A DNA stretch of 64,000 bases, taken from Methylobacterium radiodurans. Lineage in GTDB: Bacteria; Pseudomonadota; Alphaproteobacteria; Rhizobiales; Beijerinckiaceae. The notes under the pieces were generated by a model. That model saw only the letters and a program-made list of their open reading frames with translations. It searched no databases and was not told the origin of the DNA. The position numbers were made by a program, and so were the translations under genes. Positions 56,855-64,000 of the stretch are shown here, piece after piece. Each line of letters starts with the position of its first letter. The stretch's first letter is position 1. The stretch spans positions 5,396,001 through 5,460,000 of the forward strand of contig NZ_CP029551.1 of the NCBI RefSeq assembly GCF_003173735.1, read 5' to 3'.

Positions 56855-57301
56855 ATGAGCACAGACAGGGTGGCGGACGCCGTATCGGCCGAGGCCGTCC
56901 AGCCGCGGGACCGCGGCGCGCCGGTGATCCGCACCATCGCGATGCCGGCCGACACCAATCCGGCGGGCGACATCTTCGGCGGCTGGCTGATGGCGCAGAT
57001 GGATCTGGCCGCCGGCAACGTCGCGGCGCGGCGGGCGCGGGGCCGCTGCGCCACGATCTCGGTCGAGGCGATGACCTTCCACAGCCCCGTCTTCGTCGGC
57101 GACGAGGTCAGCCTCTACGCGCGCATCCTCAAGGTCGGCCGCACGTCGATCCGCATCCATGTCGAGGTCTGGCGGCGCGAGCGCGAGAGCGAGGCGACCC
57201 GGAAGGTGACGGAGGGGACCTTCACCTTCGTGGCGATCGGGCCCGACCGCCTTCCGCGGCCGGTGCCGCCGGAAGACGTGTCGCCCGCGGATGCTGCGTG
57301 A
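56855..57301 (+). CDS. Acyl-CoA thioesterase (YciA-type hot-dog fold)
   Basis: A 148-residue hot-dog thioesterase that hydrolyses acyl-CoA. The family block MPADTNPAGDIFGGWLMAQMD, containing the catalytic Asp and helix, is followed by TISVEAMTFHSPVFVGDEVS and a C-terminal FTFVAI strand. YciA enzymes act on many acyl-CoAs and may keep free CoA available. It begins 20 bases after the quinoprotein stop, so the two may be cotranscribed. The frame is open further upstream, but ATG 56855 starts the protein in line with homologues. Confidence 0.9.
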   Translation: MSTDRVADAVSAEAVQPRDRGAPVIRTIAMPADTNPAGDIFGGWLMAQMDLAAGNVAARRARGRCATISVEAMTFHSPVFVGDEVSLYARILKVGRTSIRIHVEVWRRERESEATRKVTEGTFTFVAIGPDRLPRPVPPEDVSPADAA

Positions 57302-57314
57302 GCGGGGCTGCGCT

Positions 57315-57503
57315 TCAGCGCTTGAAGAACGCGTCCGCCGCGCCGCGGGCGCTCTCCTTGGCGGTGCGCGCCGCCTCCAGGCGCGCGATCTCCTGCCGCA
57401 GGAGATCGATCCGCTCGGAGAGGTCCTCGACCGAGAGCGCGTCGAGCGCCTGACCGATCTCGTGGGCGGGCGCTCGGCGCACCCTGTCCTCGTCCTCCCG
57501 CAC
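57315..57503 (-). CDS. DUF1192 family small protein
   Basis: A 62-residue protein beginning at GTG 57503 after GAGG. The sequence LDALSVEDLSERIDLLRQEIARLEAAR fits DUF1192, a short acidic coiled-coil family common in alphaproteobacteria. No function is established. It converges on the thioesterase gene with only 13 bases between and lies 25 bases upstream of deoB's end on the same strand... the deoB stop is at 57529. Confidence 0.8.
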   Translation of the reverse strand: MREDEDRVRRAPAHEIGQALDALSVEDLSERIDLLRQEIARLEAARTAKESARGAADAFFKR

Positions 57504-57528
57504 GCCGTCCTCCCTCGCACTGAAAGCG

Positions 57529-58743
57529 TCACCACCACGCGCGGCCGGCCGCGAGGTCGGGCAGGCCGAGATGCCGCGCGACCGTGGCGCCGATATCGGA
57601 AAAGCTCGCCCGTCGCCCCACCGGACCCGCCGGGATACCTGGGCCGAAAGCCAGCACCGGCACCTGCTCGCGGGTGTGGTCGGTGCCGGTCCAGGTCGGA
57701 TCGTTGCCGTGGTCGGCGGTGATCACGCAGAGGTCGCCCGGCCGCAGGAGCGCGTCGATCTCCGGCACGCGCCTGTCGAAATCCTCGAGCGCGGCGGCGT
57801 AGCCCGGCAGGTCGCGCGGATGGCCGTACTCGGTGTCGAAATCCACGAGGTTCAAGAAGACGAGGCCGCCCTCGGGCAGATCGCGGAAGGCCGCGAGCGC
57901 CGCGTCCAGGCAGGCGCGGTTGCCGGCGGGCTTCACCTCGCGGCCCGTCGCGCGGTGGGCGAAGATGTCGCCGATCTTGCCGACGCTGACCACGGCGCGC
58001 CCGGCCGCGCGGTCGAGCAACGTCTCGCCGGGCGGCGCGACGGCGAAATCCCGGCGGTTGGCGGTGCGGCGGAAGCCGCTCTCCGGATCGCCCAGGAAGG
58101 GCCGAGCGATGACCCGGCCGATCCGGTACTCGTCGCAGAGCGCGCGGGCGGTGCGGCAGAGCGCGTACAGGCGCTCCAGCCCGAAGGCCTCCTCGTGGGC
58201 CGCGATCTGGAACACGCTGTCGGCGGAGGTGTAGCAGATGGGTCGGCCCGTCCGCAGGTGCTCGGCCCCCAGCTCGGCGACGATGGCCGCGCCCGCCGCG
58301 TGGCAGTCGCCGAGAATGCCGGGAATCCCGCCCCGCTCGGTCAGCGCGCGGATCAGCGCCTCCGGGAAGGCGGGCCGCGTCTCGGGAAAGTGCCCCCAGG
58401 GCTCGCGCATCGGCAGGCCGGCGATCTCCCAGTGGCCCGAGGGCGTGTCCTTGCCGGCGGCGGTCTCGACAGCGTGGCCCCAGGCCCCGCGCGCCGGGCC
58501 CCCGGTCTCGAGGCCCGGCGGCAGGCGGCCGCTCGCGCCCTCGGCAGCGAGCCCGAGGCCGAGGGCGGCGAGATGCGGCAGGCTCAAGGGTCCGGCGCGC
58601 AAGCCCGCGCGGTCGCCCGCGCCCCTGGCGCAGCCCTCCGCGATATGGCCCAGCGTATCGGCGCCGGCATCGCCGTAGGCGGCAGCGTCGGGGGCGCCGC
58701 CGATGCCGACGGAATCAAGCACGACAAGGAGCGCGCGAGCCAT
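57529..58743 (-). CDS. deoB: Phosphopentomutase
   Basis: A 404-residue Mn-dependent enzyme of the alkaline-phosphatase superfamily that interconverts ribose-1-phosphate and ribose-5-phosphate in nucleoside salvage. The N-terminal metal site is [14 protein letters not shown]; the C-terminal one is [34 protein letters not shown] lies near residue 315. It has the usual length. Its start is separated by a single base from the upstream ABC ATPase gene, so both are probably on one transcript. Confidence 0.96.
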   Translation of the reverse strand: MARALLVVLDSVGIGGAPDAAAYGDAGADTLGHIAEGCARGAGDRAGLRAGPLSLPHLAALGLGLAAEGASGRLPPGLETGGPARGAWGHAVETAAGKDTPSGHWEIAGLPMREPWGHFPETRPAFPEALIRALTERGGIPGILGDCHAAGAAIVAELGAEHLRTGRPICYTSADSVFQIAAHEEAFGLERLYALCRTARALCDEYRIGRVIARPFLGDPESGFRRTANRRDFAVAPPGETLLDRAAGRAVVSVGKIGDIFAHRATGREVKPAGNRACLDAALAAFRDLPEGGLVFLNLVDFDTEYGHPRDLPGYAAALEDFDRRVPEIDALLRPGDLCVITADHGNDPTWTGTDHTREQVPVLAFGPGIPAGPVGRRASFSDIGATVARHLGLPDLAAGRAWW

Positions 58744-58744
58744 G

Positions 58745-60361
<1,617 letters not shown>

Positions 60362-60532
60362 CGCGCCTGCGTGTTCGCGGCGCGGCGGGGAGCGCCGCGC
60401 GTCGGCGGATTATAGCGCGGCGGGTCCGGGAGGGCGAACGCGCGCCCTGACCAGCCGCGCTCCTCCCACCTATGCGGGAGAGGAACCGCGCGGTGCATTG
60501 ATCGCGCCGGGATCGGCGCTAGAACCCGCCAT

Positions 60533-61471
60533 GTGACATCCTTCCCGCACTGGATCCTGGCCGCGCTCGCCGCGCTCCTGCTCGCGGGCGCGGCACGCGC
60601 CGCCCCGTCCGCCGCGCCCTCCGAGGGGGCGACCGAGACCGTCGAGCAGGCGCTCTGCCGGCTCATCGAGGGCTCGGCCAGGGCCCGCGGCCTGCCGGTG
60701 CCGTTCCTGACCCGGCTGATCTGGCGCGAGAGCAGCTTCAAGGTGGGCGTGGTGAGCCCGGCCGGCGCGCAAGGGGTGGCGCAGTTCATGCCGGGCACGG
60801 CGCGCGAGCGCGGGCTCACCGACCCGTTCGATCCCGAGCAGGCGATCCCGCACGCGGCGCACCTGCTCGCCGACCTCAAGCGCCAGTTCGGCAATCTCGG
60901 CCTCGCGGCGGCGGCCTATAACGGCGGCGCCCAGCGGGTGACGAACTGGCTCGCGGGCACGGGCGGCCTGCCGGCTGAGACCCGGGCCTACGTGCTGTGG
61001 ATCACCGGCAGCCCGGCGGAGGATTTTCGGACCGGCGCGGGCCAGGGGGCCATCGAGTTCCCCGAGGGGACGCCCGGGAAGAAGGACGCCAAGGACGCCA
61101 AAGAGGCCAAGCCCGAACCCGTGATCGAGACGCAGCAGACCTGCCTGCAGACGACGGCGGCGCTGCGGATCCCGTCCCGCGGCGACCGCTTCGCCACGGG
61201 CCCGAGCGAGGGGCCGGTCGCGCCCTGGGGCATCCAACTCGCTGGCAACTTCTCGAAGTCGCTGGCACTGGCGAGCTTCTCGCGGGCGCGCTCGGCCTAC
61301 GCCAAGGTGATCGGCGACGTGCGCCCGATGATCATCGGCACGCGCTTCCGCAACCGCGGCACCCGCGCCTTCTACCGGGTCCGCATTCCGGCCGAGAGCC
61401 GGCAGGCGGCGGACGGGCTCTGCGCGAAGATCCGCTCCGTCGGCGGTGCCTGCCTCGTTCTGAAGACCTGA
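60533..61471 (+). CDS. SLT-family lytic transglycosylase with SPOR-like domain
   Basis: A 312-residue exported protein starting at GTG 60533; a signal peptide (WILAALAALLLAGAARA) is visible. Residues about 55-165 are an SLT domain with catalytic Glu in LIWRESSFKVGVVSPAGAQG, then VAQFMPGTARERGL and AAAYNGGAQRVTNWL. A Lys/Glu-rich linker leads to a C-terminal SPOR-like domain (GIQLAGNFSKSLALASFSRA to residue 310), which in other proteins binds glycan strands at division sites. It would cut peptidoglycan in the periplasm. Confidence 0.9.
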   Translation: MTSFPHWILAALAALLLAGAARAAPSAAPSEGATETVEQALCRLIEGSARARGLPVPFLTRLIWRESSFKVGVVSPAGAQGVAQFMPGTARERGLTDPFDPEQAIPHAAHLLADLKRQFGNLGLAAAAYNGGAQRVTNWLAGTGGLPAETRAYVLWITGSPAEDFRTGAGQGAIEFPEGTPGKKDAKDAKEAKPEPVIETQQTCLQTTAALRIPSRGDRFATGPSEGPVAPWGIQLAGNFSKSLALASFSRARSAYAKVIGDVRPMIIGTRFRNRGTRAFYRVRIPAESRQAADGLCAKIRSVGGACLVLKT

Positions 61472-61595
61472 GCCGGGGGACCGGACGCGACACGGGACGC
61501 GGCGTCGGACCGTCTGTCCGCCAGGGCCGCGATCCGGCCATGAAACCGCCCGCTGCCGCGGGTCATGAGGGACCAAAGGGGCCATCGATCACCGC

Positions 61596-62501
61596 ATGAT
61601 TCGCGTTCTCACCGGACTCGTCAGCCTGCTCTGCCTCGCCCTCGGCGCGCTCGGGCTGTCGGCCTGCTCGCCGCTCGCCCTGTTCGACGCGATCGGCCCG
61701 CGCGATCCCGGCGGCCGCCAGGCGGCGAAGGACCTGGTCTTCGCGGAGGGGCCGCGCGGCGGCCTCGACGTCTACGTGCCGGTCGATCCCGTCGAGCACG
61801 CGCCGGTGCTGGTGTTCTTCTACGGCGGATCCTGGCAGAGCGGGCAGAAGGCCGACTACGCCTTCGTCGGCCAGGCGCTCGCCGCGCAGGGGTTCGTGAC
61901 GGTGGTGCCCGATTACCGGCTCTACCCGGAGGCCCCCTTCCCAGCCTTCCTGGAAGACGGCGCGCGGGCGGTCGCCTGGGTGCGGGACAACATCGCGGCC
62001 TACGGGGGCGATCCGCGCCGCATCGTGCTGGCGGGCCACTCGGCCGGCGCCTACAACGCCGTGATGCTGGCGCTCGACCCACGTTACCTGCGCCGCGCCG
62101 GGGTCGATTCCCGCACGATCCGGGCGGTGGCTGGCCTCTCGGGGCCCTACGACTTCCTGCCCTTCGACCACGAGACCGCGATCCGGGTCTTCGGCGCCGC
62201 GCCCGACAAGGTGGCGACCCAGCCCGTCACCTTCGCTGGGCCGAACGCCCCCCCGGCCTTCCTGGCGAGCGGCGAGGCCGACACCGTGGTTCGCCCGCGC
62301 AACACCCACAGCCTCGCCGACCGGCTGCGCGACGCCCACGTGCCGGTGCAGGAGCGGATCTATCCGGGCCTCGACCACAGCGACACGCTGCTCGCGCTCT
62401 CCGTCACCTTCCGGTCGAAGGCGCCGGTGCTGGCCGAGATGGCGGCCTTCCTGAAGGGGCAGGCCGTCGGCCGGCAGCAGGTGACGATCCGGCAGCGCTG
62501 A
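61596..62501 (+). CDS. Lipoprotein alpha/beta-hydrolase (esterase)
   Basis: A 301-residue esterase of the BD-FAE/hormone-sensitive-lipase type. The N-terminal segment ends in a lipobox, GLSACSPL (Cys near residue 25), so it should be membrane-anchored in the periplasm. The oxyanion motif is VFFYGGSW, the nucleophile elbow LAGHSAGAYNA, and the acid/His pair ASGEADTV and YPGLDHSDTL. Substrate is unknown. It follows the transglycosylase by 124 bases on the same strand. Confidence 0.88.
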   Translation: MIRVLTGLVSLLCLALGALGLSACSPLALFDAIGPRDPGGRQAAKDLVFAEGPRGGLDVYVPVDPVEHAPVLVFFYGGSWQSGQKADYAFVGQALAAQGFVTVVPDYRLYPEAPFPAFLEDGARAVAWVRDNIAAYGGDPRRIVLAGHSAGAYNAVMLALDPRYLRRAGVDSRTIRAVAGLSGPYDFLPFDHETAIRVFGAAPDKVATQPVTFAGPNAPPAFLASGEADTVVRPRNTHSLADRLRDAHVPVQERIYPGLDHSDTLLALSVTFRSKAPVLAEMAAFLKGQAVGRQQVTIRQR

Positions 62502-62548
62502 CCGAGCGGCCTCCGCCCTCTCGGCGCCCGCGCGCAGCGGACGCTCCG

Positions 62549-62938
62549 CTACAGCGTCTTCTCCAGCAGCCCCTCGATCCATTCCGCCTGCGTCTCGCCG
62601 ACGGAGCGGCCCGCCTCGTTCGTGCCCTTGAACGCGATGAGGGTGCTCTGCATCCGCGCGTCGAAGCGGCGCAGCAGATCCTTCTGCGTGTCGAAATCGA
62701 TGGTGAAGACGCGCAGCGCCCGAAAGCGCGGCTCGGTCGCAAGCTTGGCCAGGATCGGCTTCTGGACCTTGCAGATCGGGCACCAGGGTGCCGCGACCGC
62801 CACGAGGATCGGCGCGCCCGCCTGCTGGGCTGCCGCGAAGGCCTCGGCCTCGAAGGGAACGATCTCGCCGGCCCGGGCCGGGATGGCGAGCAGGGGCGCG
62901 AGCGCGGTGAGCGCGGCGAGACGGCGTCGGGTCAGCAT
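62549..62938 (-). CDS. Exported thioredoxin-fold protein
   Basis: A 129-residue protein with a signal peptide (TRRRLAALTALAPLLAIPARA). Its active site is APWCPICKVQKPIL, a CPIC thioredoxin motif, with the cis-proline region near STLIAFKGTNEAG. It likely reduces or oxidises disulfides in the periplasm; with CPIC it cannot be assigned as donor or acceptor. ATG 62938 is chosen because it begins the signal peptide. Related genes are often found beside CcdA-like membrane proteins, but none is here. Confidence 0.85.
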   Translation of the reverse strand: MLTRRRLAALTALAPLLAIPARAGEIVPFEAEAFAAAQQAGAPILVAVAAPWCPICKVQKPILAKLATEPRFRALRVFTIDFDTQKDLLRRFDARMQSTLIAFKGTNEAGRSVGETQAEWIEGLLEKTL

Positions 62939-63061
62939 GGCGTTTCCTCGCGGGCACAGGGCTCTGTCACATGGCCCTATCCGGCTCCCCGTTCGCCGCG
63001 CCGCCGCCATCGGTTACGGGCGGCGCGATGTCCCGATCCTGGCGGACACCGCCCGCATGCC

Positions 63062-63364
63062 TCAAGGCTCGCCCGCCTCCCGCCGCCGTCGCTCCTCGGC
63101 CACCAGCGCGGCCCGATCCTCCGCCGTGACCGCCTCCATGACCTGCCGGATGCGCAGGGCCCGCGTCGGCTGGCCCTCGCGCATCACCAGCACGATCGTC
63201 TCCAGGTCGGGGCAGCCCGGATCCGCGCAGGCGATCTCGTTGACGGTGAGCGCGTCGCAGGGGCCGAGCGCGAGCGCCTCCCGCAGATCCTGCTTGAGCC
63301 GGGCGGCGATCTCGGCCCGCTCCGCCGAGCGGGCGCGCCACGCTTTCAGACTGACGAAGGCCAT
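63062..63364 (-). CDS. Small cysteine-containing hypothetical protein
   Basis: A 100-residue cytoplasmic protein starting at ATG 63364. Its middle, ALALGPCDALTVNEIACADP followed by GCPDLETIVLVM, has three cysteines in a C-x9-C-x4-C arrangement within a predicted alpha/beta core, and a helical charged C-terminus. Proteins with the EIAC-x3-GCP pattern are conserved in alphaproteobacteria, but I know no function. The divergent TetR gene is 206 bases away. Confidence 0.65.
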   Translation of the reverse strand: MAFVSLKAWRARSAERAEIAARLKQDLREALALGPCDALTVNEIACADPGCPDLETIVLVMREGQPTRALRIRQVMEAVTAEDRAALVAEERRRREAGEP

Positions 63365-63413
63365 GCGATCTTTGCCGGCAAGCAACCAACTCCCGCGAGG
63401 CACCGGCGCAGGG

Positions 63414-63428
63414 TGCAACAGTGTTGCA
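63414..63428. promoter_or_regulatory. Candidate TetR-type operator
   Basis: TGCAAC-AGT-GTTGCA is a perfect inverted repeat in the 206-base divergent region between the cysteine protein and the TetR regulator. The palindrome TTGCCGGCAA lies nearby at 63372-63381. TetR repressors usually bind such sites beside their own gene. Confidence 0.5.
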
Positions 63429-63570
63429 GCAAGTCGGGCCTGACCTGTCAAGTTTCGACCGCCCCGCCCGCGGATCAGCGACAAAAGCCTCGAAACACGC
63501 CCTAAACCTGCTAGAGCCTGCCGGGAGCCCGTAGGCGCCCCGCGCGACGGGGCGAGCACAGGAGATCTCG

Positions 63571-64000
63571 GTGCGACCCTGGCGGGAGGGATCGGGCGAC
63601 CGGCGCGGCTACCACCACGGCAACCTGAAGGAGGCCCTGATCGAGGCCGCTCGCCGGTTCATCGCCGAGCGGGGCATCGCGGGCTTCACCCTGGTCGATG
63701 CGGCGCGCCTCGTCGGCGTGACGCCGGCCGCGCTCTACCGCCATTTTCGCGGGCGCGAGGCGCTGCTGGAGGAACTGGCCGGCCGCGGCTTCGCCGACCT
63801 CGCCGAGCGCCTCGCCCGGGCGCTGACCTCGCGCGGCACGGCGCTGGAGCGCTTCACCCGCATGGGCGAGGCCTACCTCGCCTTCGCCGAGGAGGAGCCG
63901 GCCTATTACGCGGCGATCTTCGAGACGCGCGGCCTCCATGTCAGCATCGATTCCGAGGCCCGCCCAAGCCCGTTCGACATGCTGGTCGAGGCTTTGCGCT
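63571..64000 (+). CDS. TetR-family regulator (3' end cut by window)
   Basis: GTG 63571 follows AGGAG. The first 143 residues are visible. HHGNLKEALIEAARRFIAER begins the DNA-binding domain, and VTPAALYRHFRGREALLEELA is the typical recognition helix and following helix. The ligand-binding domain is incomplete, with residues AEEEPAYYAAIFETRG resembling the WHG-type TetR C-terminal region. The regulated genes are not known; the divergent gene and itself are the first candidates. Confidence 0.88.
   Translation, partial: MRPWREGSGDRRGYHHGNLKEALIEAARRFIAERGIAGFTLVDAARLVGVTPAALYRHFRGREALLEELAGRGFADLAERLARALTSRGTALERFTRMGEAYLAFAEEEPAYYAAIFETRGLHVSIDSEARPSPFDMLVEALR

Overview
The window is 64 kb of GC-rich DNA, densely packed with chromosomal genes. 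Several features point to an alphaproteobacterium of the Methylobacterium/Methylorubrum type. These are the codon use, perfect matches to the EcfG general-stress promoter (GGAAC, 16-17 bases, CGTT), a GTTC-N7-GTTC LexA box, the GlgE/TreS-Mak glycogen cluster and dispersed palindromic intergenic repeats. No rRNA gene is present, so the genus is an inference. I found no tRNA, CRISPR array, prophage or insertion sequence.

Positions 1-1700 hold the end of an EAL-domain protein, a small coiled-coil protein and a degenerate flavodoxin-reductase-like protein. Positions 1965-28104 are a 26-kb alpha-glucan/trehalose island: glgP, a GH13 alpha-glucosidase, glgA, glgB, a treS-maltokinase fusion, glgE with an additional complete GH13 domain, a malQ-treY fusion, treZ, glgX and otsA. 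It contains three trehalose routes (OtsA, TreYZ, TreS) and the maltose-1-phosphate route into glycogen (TreS-Mak, GlgE, GlgB), but neither glgC nor otsB. A consensus EcfG promoter precedes glgA, which ties glycogen metabolism to the general stress response.

Positions 28361-30650 are a four-gene envelope-stress operon (YqjD/YqjE/DUF3618-like membrane-anchored proteins) with its own EcfG promoter and a terminator. Positions 30734-47752 carry a UV-endonuclease homologue (uvsE), an RBBP9-type hydrolase, ycjXF, a hisN-like phosphatase, an AI-2E-type permease with a long cytoplasmic tail, pxpA, pncB, a general-stress PPOX-fold protein, mrp-mobA, two cyclophilins around a small secreted protein, and coaD.

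Positions 48046-52395 hold gyrA and two unknown genes; the upstream one (51240-51911) sits behind a perfect SOS box. Positions 52644-54384 form a small cassette of membrane protein, winged-helix regulator and cis-prenyltransferase behind a candidate operator palindrome. The remainder has an ankyrin protein, a PQQ-type quinoprotein with an altered active-site motif, an acyl-CoA thioesterase, deoB, a YejF-type double ATPase, an SLT/SPOR lytic transglycosylase, a lipoprotein esterase, a thioredoxin-fold protein and a TetR regulator cut by the window end.

Two dispersed repeat families occur, each in two copies, and all four copies lie in tail-to-tail intergenic gaps. The most interesting leads are the SOS-box gene of unknown function, the EcfG-controlled glgA and stress operon, the double-GH13 GlgE, and the prenyltransferase cassette with its own regulator and operator.
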